Assembly: GCF_042852765.1 (NCBI RefSeq) | Contig: NZ_AP031414.1 | Source: Schaedlerella glycyrrhizinilytica_A | Lineage (GTDB): Bacteria; Bacillota; Clostridia; Lachnospirales; Lachnospiraceae | Length of the DNA: 64,000 bases | Direction: 5' to 3' (one strand) | Shown here: piece after piece, positions 1 to 7,682 of the stretch | Position numbering within the stretch: position 1 is the stretch's first letter | How the letters are laid out: every line of letters starts with the position of its first letter | Notes under the pieces: model-generated | Told to the model about the DNA's origin: nothing | What the model saw: only the letters and a program-made list of their open reading frames with translations | Database searches by the model: none | Program-made: the position numbers and the translations under genes

Positions 1-1053
1 ATGGCCCCCGGAAGCGACACTGCAAATCTGTCTGTGATCGGATATGATCCGAAATGTTATTATACAGGGAGATCTCCGTTGGAAGCGCTGAGTATCGGAG
101 TTGATATGGCGCCGGATGATGTGTCATTTCGTTGTAATGTGGTGACACTTTCCGAGGAAGAAGAGAAATATGAGGACCGGAAGATCTTAGATCACAGTTC
201 GGATGAGATCAGTACCGAAGAGGCGGCAGTTCTTTTGGAAGCGCTGAAAGAGGGCTTAAAGCGGGATGGTTATGAATTTTATGTCGGAACGAGCTATCGC
301 CACCTTCTGATCTGGAAACACGGAAGCGTTGTGGAATTGACGCCGCCGCATGATATCCTGACGAAGCGGATCGGGGAATTTCTTCCGAAAGATTCTCTGC
401 TGCGGGAAATGATGGAGAAAAGTTATGAGATTCTGAATCATCATCCGGTCAACGAAGCGAGGCGAAAGAACGGTTTGAAGCCTGCCAACTCTGCATGGTT
501 CTGGGGAGCGGGAACAAGACCGGCATTGAAAGCATTTGAAGAACTGCATGGGAAAACAGGCGCGATGATCTCGGCCGTGGATCTGCTGAAAGGGATCGCA
601 GTAGGAGCCGGTATGCAGAACCTCATAGTCGAGGGCGCAAACGGCGGACTGCATACGAATTATACCGGAAAAGCGGAAGCGGCAGTGAAAGCGCTGACAG
701 AAGATGGATTTGATTTTGTATATATCCATGTCGAGGCTCCGGATGAGATGGGGCATCAGGGAAAGGTAAAAGACAAGATCCGGTCGATCGAATGGATCGA
801 TGAAAAGATCATTGGACCGGTGACCGCGAAACTTTCTGAACAGGGGCAGGATTTCCGAATGCTGGTTCTGCCGGATCATCCGACGCCGATCTGCGTGCGG
901 ACGCATACAGCCGATCCGGTTCCGTATTTGCTGTATGACAGTACGAAAAATGTGCAGGGGGCAGTATCCTATGATGAAAGGCATGGGATGGAGAGTAAAA
1001 TCAGAGAAGAAGAGGGGTACCGTCTGATCGGGCACCTTTTTGAAGGAGAATAG
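1..1053 (+). CDS. apgM: Cofactor-independent phosphoglycerate mutase (ApgM type), 5' end missing
   Basis: Interconverts 3- and 2-phosphoglycerate in glycolysis without 2,3-bisphosphoglycerate; cytosolic, metal-dependent, alkaline-phosphatase superfamily. The visible 350 residues start inside the conserved MAPGSDTANLSVIGYDP stretch, so by comparison with the roughly 400-residue family about 50 N-terminal residues lie before the window. The first ATG is therefore an internal Met codon. C-terminal metal-site motifs are present: PDEMGHQG near residue 250, then DHPTP and RTHTADPVPYL near 290-310. The stop codon is followed one base later by lysC, whose ribosome site lies inside this gene, so the two are almost certainly co-transcribed. 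Assignment to ApgM rather than GpmI rests on the short length and these motifs. Confidence 0.9.
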   Translation: MAPGSDTANLSVIGYDPKCYYTGRSPLEALSIGVDMAPDDVSFRCNVVTLSEEEEKYEDRKILDHSSDEISTEEAAVLLEALKEGLKRDGYEFYVGTSYRHLLIWKHGSVVELTPPHDILTKRIGEFLPKDSLLREMMEKSYEILNHHPVNEARRKNGLKPANSAWFWGAGTRPALKAFEELHGKTGAMISAVDLLKGIAVGAGMQNLIVEGANGGLHTNYTGKAEAAVKALTEDGFDFVYIHVEAPDEMGHQGKVKDKIRSIEWIDEKIIGPVTAKLSEQGQDFRMLVLPDHPTPICVRTHTADPVPYLLYDSTKNVQGAVSYDERHGMESKIREEEGYRLIGHLFEGE

Positions 1054-1054
1054 T

Positions 1055-2263
1055 ATGCTGATCGTGAAAAAATTTGGAGGCAGTTCTGTTGCAGACCGGG
1101 AACGGATCTTTAATGTGGCAGAACGCTGTGTGGAAGAATACAAAAAAGGCAACGATGTGATCGTTGTGCTTTCCGCTATGGGAGATACAACGGATGAATT
1201 GATCGCGAAAGCAAAAGAGATCAATCCGAACGCATCGAGACGGGAAATGGATATGCTTTTGACAACCGGAGAGCAGGTGTCGGTCTCTTTGATGGCAATG
1301 GCAATCTCTTCGATGGGAATCCCGGCGGTTTCCCTGAATGCATTTCAAGTGGGAATGCATTGCACATCCGCTTATGGGAACGCCCGGTTTAAACGGGTCG
1401 ATGCAGACCGCATCCGACATGAACTGGAGTACCGGAAGATCGTGATCATCACGGGATTTCAGGGGGTGAATAAGTACGAAGACTATGTGACGCTTGGCAG
1501 AGGCGGGTCGGATACAACCGCAGTTGCGATCGCAGCGGCGCTCCACGCGGATGCGTGCGAGATCTATACCGACGTGGATGGCGTGTATACGGCAGACCCG
1601 AGAATCGTAAAGAATGCAAGAAAACTGGAGTCCATCAGTTACGATGAGATGTTGGAGCTGGCGTCACTGGGGGCGAAAGTGCTTCATAATCGTTCGGTGG
1701 AAATGGCAAAAAAATATGGCGTACAGCTGATCGTCCGGTCCAGTCTGAACCGGTCGGAGGGTACGGTAGTCAAGGAGGTAGCGAAAATGGAAAAAATGCT
1801 GATCAGCGGAGTTGCATCCGACAAAAATACATCCCGTGTGTCTGTGATCGGTGTGCAGGATAAGCCGGGAGTGGCGTTTAAGATTTTTAATACATTGGCG
1901 AAAAAAGGGATCAATGTGGATATTATCCTGCAGTCGGTGGGACGCGGCGGCACGAAAGATATTTCTTTTACGGTTTCCCAGGAAGATTTAAATGATACGT
2001 TGAAGACATTGGAAGAAAACAAAGAGTCTCTGACGATCCAGGAGATCAAACATAAAGATAATGTGGCAAAGATTTCGATCGTAGGCGCGGGAATGATGAG
2101 CAATCCGGGCGTGGCTGCAAAAATGTTTGAAGCATTGTTCAATGCACAGGTGAACATCAGCATGATCTCCACCTCGGAAGTGCGGATCACGGTTTTGATC
2201 GATGAAAATGATGTGGAGCGTGCAATGGTTGCCGTTCACGATGGCTTTGGACTGGGTGCTTAG
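1055..2263 (+). CDS. lysC: Aspartate kinase
   Basis: Phosphorylates L-aspartate, the first step toward lysine, threonine and methionine; cytosolic. 402 residues, a normal length for the single-function enzyme. The amino-acid-kinase signature KFGGSSV is at residues 6-12 and the catalytic GRGGSDTTA near 147-155; two ACT regulatory domains fill roughly 260-402, so feedback inhibition by lysine and/or threonine is expected. The ATG at 1055 is preceded by AAGGAGAA at 1043-1050; an in-frame TTG at 1040 has no such site. thrC lies at 13737. Odd: after the TAG stop the same frame stays open for about 19 codons, rich in Lys and Arg, to TAA (see findings). Confidence 0.95.
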   Translation: MLIVKKFGGSSVADRERIFNVAERCVEEYKKGNDVIVVLSAMGDTTDELIAKAKEINPNASRREMDMLLTTGEQVSVSLMAMAISSMGIPAVSLNAFQVGMHCTSAYGNARFKRVDADRIRHELEYRKIVIITGFQGVNKYEDYVTLGRGGSDTTAVAIAAALHADACEIYTDVDGVYTADPRIVKNARKLESISYDEMLELASLGAKVLHNRSVEMAKKYGVQLIVRSSLNRSEGTVVKEVAKMEKMLISGVASDKNTSRVSVIGVQDKPGVAFKIFNTLAKKGINVDIILQSVGRGGTKDISFTVSQEDLNDTLKTLEENKESLTIQEIKHKDNVAKISIVGAGMMSNPGVAAKMFEALFNAQVNISMISTSEVRITVLIDENDVERAMVAVHDGFGLGA

Positions 2264-2333
2264 GCGGGACGTGCGGAAGATCCGGCAAAAAGAGTTCCGG
2301 TAAAAAAGAGAGCTGGTAAAAAGTAAAAAAAGA

Positions 2334-2372
2334 GGGCGGTGAACTTGCCGGAGCGCGGCGGCTTCACTGCCC
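2334..2372. terminator. Convergent terminator between lysC and the XRE gene
   Basis: GGGCGGTGAA (2334-2343) pairs with TTCACTGCCC (2363-2372) with one G-U pair; a short inner GCCG/CGGC stem sits inside. The A-rich run at 2321-2333 becomes a T-run on the minus strand, so termination of the XRE gene is best supported; the plus side ends in GTTTATTC. Confidence 0.7.
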
Positions 2373-2374
2373 GT

Positions 2375-2752
2375 TTATTCATGCAGGACCTTACATACCA
2401 GACGGCGGTCTTCTGCGCTTGCCTGCCGGTATTTCAGGATCAGATCACATTCGTCTTCTGTCAGGATCAAGGTCGTGTCACTGTGCTCTCTGTGCGCCAC
2501 GGTGTAAGGCGGACGTACCTCGCGGAACATGAGCGTGGAGGAACGAAAGGAATCCACGATCAATTGATTCAGCGAAATCTCATAGAGCTCGGAAAGTTTG
2601 ACAAGCAGTCCGAGATCCGGATCCCGTTTTCCGGTCTCATAGTTGGAGTAAGCCTGACGGGAAATATTCAGATACTCACTGACGTCTTTTTGTGTCAGTG
2701 CGTTTGCTTTTCGATATTCATATAAATTTTTCGTAAGCTGCAGATTTGCCAA
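2375..2752 (-). CDS. XRE-family helix-turn-helix regulator
   Basis: A 125-residue DNA-binding protein. Residues about 7-62 form a Cro/CI-type helix-turn-helix: ALTQKDVSEYLNISRQAYSN gives the two helices, followed by the usual YETGKRDP turn and LVKLSELYEISLNQLI. The rest, about 60 residues, is unrecognised and ends in a charged segment; target and ligand are unknown. Start choice: an ATG at 2758 touches its GGAGGG directly with no spacing, while the TTG at 2752 has six bases, so TTG is preferred. It is transcribed toward lysC and ends at a shared terminator. Its own operator cannot be identified by eye. Confidence 0.85.
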   Translation of the reverse strand: MANLQLTKNLYEYRKANALTQKDVSEYLNISRQAYSNYETGKRDPDLGLLVKLSELYEISLNQLIVDSFRSSTLMFREVRPPYTVAHREHSDTTLILTEDECDLILKYRQASAEDRRLVCKVLHE

Positions 2753-2803
2753 CGTCATCCCTCCATACCGGAAACTTCTTGTCTGTGCTGTGAATCAGTC
2801 CAC

Positions 2804-2812
2804 ATTATAGCA
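2804..2812 (-). promoter_or_regulatory. Extended -10 promoter of the XRE gene
   Basis: On the minus strand TGCTATAAT is a perfect -10 hexamer with the TGN extension, about 50 bases upstream of the start. No convincing -35 hexamer is visible, as is common for extended -10 promoters. Confidence 0.55.
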
Positions 2813-2878
2813 AGTTTCTTAATAGGATTGACCGGATGGCGACGTAATATAGCATAAATTACAAAAGCAACAAATCGT

Positions 2879-3334
2879 TTACAACTTACTTAAATTACTA
2901 TTGTGAAAACGGGAAGAATGGGTGACATCTTCTCCAAACCAGTCCGGGGCATGAAAAGTCTCGGCTGAGAGAAGATCCGGGAATTCAACCTCGGCAAGAA
3001 TCAGACCATCCAGATCTCCGCGGAAGAAATCCAGTTCGATCAAAAGCGGGGAGTCGCAGGAAAGCGGAATGACATAACGGTCTTTGGTGATCAGACGTCC
3101 GTCTGTTTTTTCTCTCAGATGCAGATACGCTTCCTTTGTCAGCGGAAGATTGTATTCTTCACGGGCCATCAGCCCTTTGGATTTGTAAGTGAGGATATAA
3201 TCGTCCTGATCCCGGCGTACTCTGACGACCGGTTCGGTACAAAGATAACCTTGTTCGATCCGTCTGCAGGGAAAGTCGGATGGTTGAAATGGGATCTTGT
3301 TTTTGTCGATCAAATATTTGCGTTCGATTTCCAT
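2879..3334 (-). CDS. CYTH-domain protein (inorganic triphosphatase-like)
   Basis: A 151-residue one-domain protein of the CYTH/triphosphate tunnel metalloenzyme family. The signature EIERKYL at residues 2-8 (E2, E4, K6) is followed by alternating charged strands such as VVRVRRD, YILTYKSKG and LIELDFFRG, the pattern that lines the tunnel. Known relatives hydrolyse inorganic triphosphate or thiamine triphosphate or cyclise ATP; substrate cannot be told from sequence. The ATG at 3334 has GGAGG five bases upstream; an upstream in-frame start at 3367 has none. It lies between two genes of unrelated role and appears monocistronic. Confidence 0.85.
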   Translation of the reverse strand: MEIERKYLIDKNKIPFQPSDFPCRRIEQGYLCTEPVVRVRRDQDDYILTYKSKGLMAREEYNLPLTKEAYLHLREKTDGRLITKDRYVIPLSCDSPLLIELDFFRGDLDGLILAEVEFPDLLSAETFHAPDWFGEDVTHSSRFHNSNLSKL

Positions 3335-3408
3335 AAGGAACCTCCGTTGTTTTATTTGAATGTGCACCGGATATCCGTAAAAGAAAAAGGTCCGGATGCC
3401 ACAGGATC

Positions 3409-3437
3409 ATAATAAAACACCGCTGCGGAAGATGCAA
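3409..3437 (-). promoter_or_regulatory. Sigma-A type promoter of the CYTH gene
   Basis: On the minus strand TTGCAT, a 17-base spacer and TATTAT, about 75 bases before the ATG at 3334. It is transcribed away from the DJ-1 gene. Confidence 0.55.
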
Positions 3438-3453
3438 TGGGGAAGTTTACGTT

Positions 3454-3491
3454 CTTGTACAAAGAAAAACGGTTTCCGTTTGTACAGTGAC
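3454..3491. repeat. Palindromic element, copy 1, upstream of the DJ-1 gene
   Basis: TTGTACAAAG and TTTGTACAG form outer arms around an inner AAACGG/CCGTTT stem. The right arm contains the candidate -35 box of the DJ-1 gene. A similar element follows the same gene at 4102-4142. Confidence 0.6.
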
Positions 3492-3508
3492 GTGAAAATA
3501 AATATAAA
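3480..3508 (+). promoter_or_regulatory. Candidate promoter of the DJ-1 gene overlapping a dyad
   Basis: TTGTAC, 17 bases, TATAAA. The -35 box is the right arm of the palindromic element, which would suit repression by a protein bound there. The predicted transcript would start near 3515, very close to the start codon, so either the leader is very short or another promoter is used. Confidence 0.4.
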
Positions 3509-3523
3509 GAGAGGAAGAAAAGA

Positions 3524-4084
3524 TTGAAAATGAAAAATGTAAAAGTGTTTTTAGCAGATGGATTTGAAGAGATCGAAGCGTTGACGGTCGTGGATATTCT
3601 GCGCAGAGCCGGCGTGGAGACAACGACCGTATCCGTGACGAAAAAAGATGTGGCAGAGGGGGCGCATGGAATCTGCGTGAAAGCGGATGAGCTGTTTGAA
3701 GAAGCGGACTTTCATGAGACAGAGATGCTCGTGCTTCCGGGCGGAATGCCCGGAACACTGAATCTGCAGGCGCATACAGGTCTCAGGGAACTGCTGTTGG
3801 CATACGGGAAAGCGGAAAAATATGTGGCTGCGATCTGCGCGGCTCCGAGTATTCTGGGAGAACTCGGAATGTTGGATGGGAAACGTGCCTGCTGTTATCC
3901 GTCTTTTGAAGAGAAACTGACCGGAGCAGAGGTTGTAAGAGAACCGGTGGTTTTGGATCAGAACGTGATCACAAGCAGAGGGATGGGAACGGCGATCCCG
4001 TTTTCACTGAAGCTTGTGGAGGTTCTTTGCGGCATGGAAAGAGCAGAAGAAGTGAGAAAATCGATCATTTATAATGAGGAATAA
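3524..4084 (+). CDS. DJ-1/PfpI family protein
   Basis: 186 residues of the class I glutamine amidotransferase-like DJ-1/ThiJ/PfpI superfamily, whose members are protein or nucleotide deglycases, glyoxalases or chaperones. The nucleophile elbow AAICAAPS places the reactive Cys at residue 105, and the conserved acidic motif GFEEIE lies at 13-18 in the expected place. LPGGMPG follows at 71-77. The closest described type is the bacterial YajL/ThiJ group. Start: TTG at 3524 lies 6-9 bases after AGAGGAAG; an ATG two codons later (3530) is too far for that site but cannot be excluded. It stands alone between two dyad elements, which suggests its own regulation, possibly by stress. Exact substrate is unknown. 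Confidence 0.88.
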   Translation: MKMKNVKVFLADGFEEIEALTVVDILRRAGVETTTVSVTKKDVAEGAHGICVKADELFEEADFHETEMLVLPGGMPGTLNLQAHTGLRELLLAYGKAEKYVAAICAAPSILGELGMLDGKRACCYPSFEEKLTGAEVVREPVVLDQNVITSRGMGTAIPFSLKLVEVLCGMERAEEVRKSIIYNEE

Positions 4085-4101
4085 AAAAGAAGCAGAGCGT
4101 C

Positions 4102-4142
4102 AGTGTACAAGAGAAAATACGTTTTCCTATTTGTACACCGAC
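4102..4142. repeat. Palindromic element, copy 2, downstream of the DJ-1 gene
   Basis: GTGTACAA and TTGTACAC (8-base arms) enclose an inner GAAAA/TTTTC hairpin. The order of blocks TGTACAA, GAAAA, CG, TTTTCC, TTTGTACA and GAC matches copy 1 at 3454-3491, so the two are related. Confidence 0.6.
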
Positions 4143-4157
4143 AAAAGCGGTGTTTTG
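4135..4157 (+). terminator. Weak terminator after the DJ-1 gene
   Basis: ACACCG, loop, CGGTGT followed by TTTT. It shares its left arm with the end of palindromic element 2, so the two structures are mutually exclusive in RNA. Confidence 0.35.
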
Positions 4158-4188
4158 GGAAAAAAGACTGGAAATTCGGGAATGTTTG

Positions 4189-4197
4189 TGCTATACT
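4189..4197 (+). promoter_or_regulatory. Extended -10 promoter of trigger factor
   Basis: TGCTATACT: a TATACT hexamer with the TGN extension, about 147 bases before the tig start. The leader after it holds CGAAT..ATTCG (4206-4231) but no structure I could name. No CIRCE or CtsR-type operator was found before tig, clpP or lon. Confidence 0.5.
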
Positions 4198-4343
4198 GAC
4201 TCAATGACTGCGAATGTTTATTTTTATTCGATTACAAAAAGTATACCCGCCCGGGCATTCTGACCTACAGAAGCTTACGCACAGACGTGCTTTATATGGA
4301 GCATAAAGCAGAGAGCAGGGTACAAGTCAAGGAGGAAAATAAA

Positions 4344-5630
4344 ATGAGTTTACAGGTAGAAAATTTGGAGCATAATATGGCGAAGCTCACGATCGAAGTT
4401 GCAGCAGAAGACGTAGAGAAAGCTCTGCAGGCAGCATATTTAAAAGAGCGCAAGAGAATCAGCCTGCCGGGATTCCGTAAAGGAAAAGTTCCGCGTCAGA
4501 TGATCGAGAAGATGTACGGACCGGAGATTTTCTATGAAGATGCGGCAAACAGCATGATCTCAGAAGCTTACGGAAAAGCATATGAGGAGTGCGGTCTTGA
4601 AATCGTTTCCCAGCCGGACATCGATGTTGTTCAGCTGGAAAAAGGAAAAGCATTCATCTTTACAGCGGAAGTTGCGGTAAAACCGGAAGTGACACTCGGC
4701 GAATATAAAGGTCTGAAAGTGGACAAAGTTTCTACAAGAGTGACACAGAAAGAAGTAGACGAGGAGATCGAGAAAGAGCGTGAGCGCAACGCAAGAACGA
4801 TCGAAGTGACTGACCGTGCCGTTCAGGACAAAGATGTGGTAACACTGGACTTTGAGGGATTTGTAGACGGAGAAGCTTTCGAGGGCGGAAAAGGAACAGA
4901 TTATCCGCTGACGATCGGTTCCGGTTCTTTTATCCCGGGATTTGAAGAGCAGCTGATCGGAGCTGAGATCGACAAAGAGACAGAAGTAAACGTTACATTC
5001 CCGGAAGATTATCAGGCAGAAGAACTGGCTGGAAAAGCAGCGGTATTCAAATGTACCGTACATGCGATCAAAGCAAAAGAACTTCCGGAATTAGACGACG
5101 AGTTCGCATCTGAAGTTTCCGAGTGTGAAACAATGGATGATTACAGAGCAGAAGTAAAAACAAAGATCAAAGAGCGCAAAGAGCGCGAGGGCAAACAGAA
5201 AAAAGAAGATCAGGCAGTAGAGCAGGCAGTTGCAAACGCTGAAATGGATCTTCCGAAGCCGATGATCGATCTGCAGACAAAACAGATGGCAGATGATTTC
5301 GCACGCCGCATCGCACAGCAGGGACTGACTGTGGAGCAGTACTTCCAGTTCACAGGACTTTCCGAAGAGAAGATGATGGAAGAGATGGCGCCACAGGCAG
5401 AGAAGAGAATCCGCACAAGACTGGTTCTCGAAGCGATCGTGAAAGCGGAGAATATCGAAGTGACAGACGAACGTCTGGATGAAGAACTGCAGAAGATGGC
5501 AGACGCTTATCAGATGGAAGTTGAAAAACTGAAAGAATTCATGGGCGAAAATGAAAAAGCACAGATGAAAGAAGATATTGCAGTTCAGGATGCAGTGACA
5601 TTGATCACGGAAGCTGCAGTAGAAGCATAA
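4344..5630 (+). CDS. tig: Trigger factor
   Basis: Ribosome-associated chaperone with peptidyl-prolyl isomerase activity that meets nascent chains at the exit tunnel. 428 residues, the family length. The N-terminal ribosome-docking loop GFRKGKVPR is at 43-51; an FKBP-type isomerase domain spans roughly 150-245 (VTLDFEGFVDG, the FIPGFEEQLIGA segment); the helical C-terminal chaperone arms follow and are very Glu/Lys rich. AAGGAGGAAA sits just before the ATG at 4344; an upstream start at 4287 would add 19 residues without a ribosome site. It precedes clpP by 42 bases, the usual clostridial order, so the three genes tig-clpP-clpX probably form one unit. Confidence 0.97.
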   Translation: MSLQVENLEHNMAKLTIEVAAEDVEKALQAAYLKERKRISLPGFRKGKVPRQMIEKMYGPEIFYEDAANSMISEAYGKAYEECGLEIVSQPDIDVVQLEKGKAFIFTAEVAVKPEVTLGEYKGLKVDKVSTRVTQKEVDEEIEKERERNARTIEVTDRAVQDKDVVTLDFEGFVDGEAFEGGKGTDYPLTIGSGSFIPGFEEQLIGAEIDKETEVNVTFPEDYQAEELAGKAAVFKCTVHAIKAKELPELDDEFASEVSECETMDDYRAEVKTKIKERKEREGKQKKEDQAVEQAVANAEMDLPKPMIDLQTKQMADDFARRIAQQGLTVEQYFQFTGLSEEKMMEEMAPQAEKRIRTRLVLEAIVKAENIEVTDERLDEELQKMADAYQMEVEKLKEFMGENEKAQMKEDIAVQDAVTLITEAAVEA

Positions 5631-5672
5631 AACGGCAGAGATTTCATTTAAAAAGTTTAGGAGGGAAACCGG

Positions 5673-6254
5673 ATGAGTTTAGTACCTTATGTCATTGAAC
5701 AGACAAGCCGCGGGGAACGTTCCTACGACATTTATTCCAGATTACTGAAAGACCGTATTATTTTTCTTGGGGAAGAAGTGACAGATGTATCTGCAAATAT
5801 CATCGTTGCACAGCTTCTGTTTTTGGAGGCGGATGATCCGAATAAGGATATCCAGCTTTACATCAACAGTCCGGGAGGTTCCGTAACTGCCGGAATGGCA
5901 ATTTACGATACGATGCAGTACATCAAATGTGATGTGTCGACTGTATGCATCGGTATGGCAGCGAGCATGGGATCGTTTTTGCTGTCAGGAGGTGCAAAAG
6001 GCAAACGTTTTGCTTTGCCGAATGCGGAGATCATGATCCATCAGCCGTCCGGTGGAGCACAGGGACAGGCGACAGAGATCCAGATCGCTGCGGAACATAT
6101 TTTGAAGATCAGGAAGAAATTAAATGAAATTCTTGCTGCAAATACAGGACAGCCGTTGGAAGTGATCCAGAGAGATACGGAGCGCGATAACTTTATGTCC
6201 GCGCAGCAGGCAAAAGAATATGGCTTGATTGACGAAGTGATCGCCAGCCACTGA
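5673..6254 (+). CDS. clpP: ATP-dependent Clp protease proteolytic subunit
   Basis: Serine peptidase that forms a double heptamer ring and degrades proteins fed by ClpX or ClpC in the cytosol. 193 residues, full length. Catalytic Ser98 lies in GMAASMGS and His123 in MIHQPSGG; the Asp is near residue 172 in the ERDNFMSA region. AGGAGGG lies seven bases before the ATG. clpX follows after 67 bases that contain a hairpin. No CtsR-type direct repeat was seen upstream. Confidence 0.97.
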   Translation: MSLVPYVIEQTSRGERSYDIYSRLLKDRIIFLGEEVTDVSANIIVAQLLFLEADDPNKDIQLYINSPGGSVTAGMAIYDTMQYIKCDVSTVCIGMAASMGSFLLSGGAKGKRFALPNAEIMIHQPSGGAQGQATEIQIAAEHILKIRKKLNEILAANTGQPLEVIQRDTERDNFMSAQQAKEYGLIDEVIASH

Positions 6255-6261
6255 TGAATGA

Positions 6262-6281
6262 GGGAGACAGTGATGTCTCCC
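6262..6281 (+). terminator. Hairpin between clpP and clpX
   Basis: GGGAGACA, loop GTGA, TGTCTCCC: a perfect 8-base stem. It is followed only by TTATC, so it is more likely a partial terminator or RNA-processing/stability stem that adjusts the clpP:clpX ratio. Confidence 0.5.
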
Positions 6282-6321
6282 TTATCACAGGCAGGAATGA
6301 ATAGTTGAAAGGGAAACGAGT

Positions 6322-7593
6322 ATGGCAGGGAAACTGACGGATGATACAGTAAGATGTTCTTTCTGTAATAAACCACAGTCTCAGGTACGCAAACTGATTG
6401 CAGGACCGAACGGGGCGTATATCTGTGACGAATGTGTAGATGTCTGCGCAGAGATTATCGAGGAAGAATTTGAATACGAAGAGCGGAACCGGTTTGAAGA
6501 TATCAATCTTCTGACCCCGGAAGAGATCAAAGCATTTCTGGACGATTATGTGATCGGTCAGGACGAGGCAAAAAAAGTTCTTTCCGTTGCGGTATATAAT
6601 CATTATAAGCGGATCATGGCGGGAGAGGATCTCGGTGTGGAACTCCAGAAGAGTAATATTTTGATGCTCGGACCTACCGGCTGCGGAAAGACGCTGCTGG
6701 CACAGACGCTGGCAAAGATTTTAAATGTTCCGTTTGCGATCGCGGATGCGACGGCATTGACGGAGGCAGGATATGTCGGCGAAGATGTGGAGAATATTCT
6801 GTTGAAAGTGATCCAGGCGGCAGACGGTGATATTGAACGCGCGGAGCACGGCATTATTTATATTGACGAGATCGATAAGATCACAAGGAAATCCGAGAAT
6901 CCGTCGATCACAAGAGACGTTTCCGGTGAGGGTGTGCAGCAGGCGCTTTTGAAGATCATCGAGGGAACGGTAGCTTCGGTACCGCCGCAGGGAGGAAGAA
7001 AACATCCGCATCAGGAACTGATCCAGATCGACACGACCAATATCCTGTTTATCTGCGGAGGCGCATTTGAGGGACTGGATAAGATCATAGAGACACGGCT
7101 GGACCGTAAATCCATCGGATTTAATGCGGAGATCGCATCCAAACATGAATATGATGTGGATGTGCTGCTCCATGAAGCACTGCCGCAGGATCTTGTGAAA
7201 TTCGGACTGATCCCGGAACTTGTCGGACGTCTTCCGGTTACGGTATCGCTGAATATGCTGGATCAGGAAGCGCTTGTGCGGATCCTGACAGAGCCGAAGA
7301 GTGCGATCGTAAAACAGTACCAGAAACTGCTGGAACTGGACGGCGTACGTCTTGTTTTTGATCGGGACGCGCTGACCGCGATCGCGGAGACTTCTCTCAA
7401 ACGGAAGACCGGAGCGCGCGGGCTTCGTGCGATCATGGAGGATATCATGATGGAGACGATGTTCTGCGTACCGTCGGATGACACGATCAAAGAATGCCGG
7501 ATCACGAAAGACGTCGTGAACGGAACCGGAAAACCGCTGTATGAGCGGGATGGGGAAGAACGCAAATCTTTTTTGACAACAGAGAGTGCGTAA
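6322..7593 (+). CDS. clpX: ATP-dependent Clp protease ATP-binding subunit ClpX
   Basis: AAA+ unfoldase that recognises tagged substrates and feeds them into ClpP. 423 residues. The N-terminal zinc-binding domain has four cysteines (C12, C15, C35, C38). The Walker A motif GPTGCGKT is near residues 116-123, Walker B IIYIDEIDK follows, and the sensor-2 segment GARGLRAIME lies near the C-terminus. AAGGGAAA before the ATG is a modest ribosome site. Downstream a strong hairpin separates it from lon. Confidence 0.97.
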   Translation: MAGKLTDDTVRCSFCNKPQSQVRKLIAGPNGAYICDECVDVCAEIIEEEFEYEERNRFEDINLLTPEEIKAFLDDYVIGQDEAKKVLSVAVYNHYKRIMAGEDLGVELQKSNILMLGPTGCGKTLLAQTLAKILNVPFAIADATALTEAGYVGEDVENILLKVIQAADGDIERAEHGIIYIDEIDKITRKSENPSITRDVSGEGVQQALLKIIEGTVASVPPQGGRKHPHQELIQIDTTNILFICGGAFEGLDKIIETRLDRKSIGFNAEIASKHEYDVDVLLHEALPQDLVKFGLIPELVGRLPVTVSLNMLDQEALVRILTEPKSAIVKQYQKLLELDGVRLVFDRDALTAIAETSLKRKTGARGLRAIMEDIMMETMFCVPSDDTIKECRITKDVVNGTGKPLYERDGEERKSFLTTESA

Positions 7594-7607
7594 GAGAATG
7601 TGAATGG

Positions 7608-7638
7608 GCGGATGCCGGCGAACCGGTATCCGCTTTTG
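7608..7638 (+). terminator. Terminator between clpX and lon
   Basis: GCGGATGCCGG, loop CGAA, CCGGTATCCGC: an 11-base stem with one G-U pair followed by TTTTG. It ends the tig-clpP-clpX unit, at least partly. Only 45 bases remain before lon, with a TATGAT at 7652 as the only -10-like sequence. Confidence 0.7.
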
Positions 7639-7682
7639 TAGTATATCTACTTATGATTTTGCAGACAAGGAGAAAGACAGGT

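Noticed and set aside
2261..2326. TAG in lysC as pyrrolysine or programmed read-through
   Set aside because: No pyl genes in the window and the enzyme is complete without the tail; kept only as a note on an open tail.
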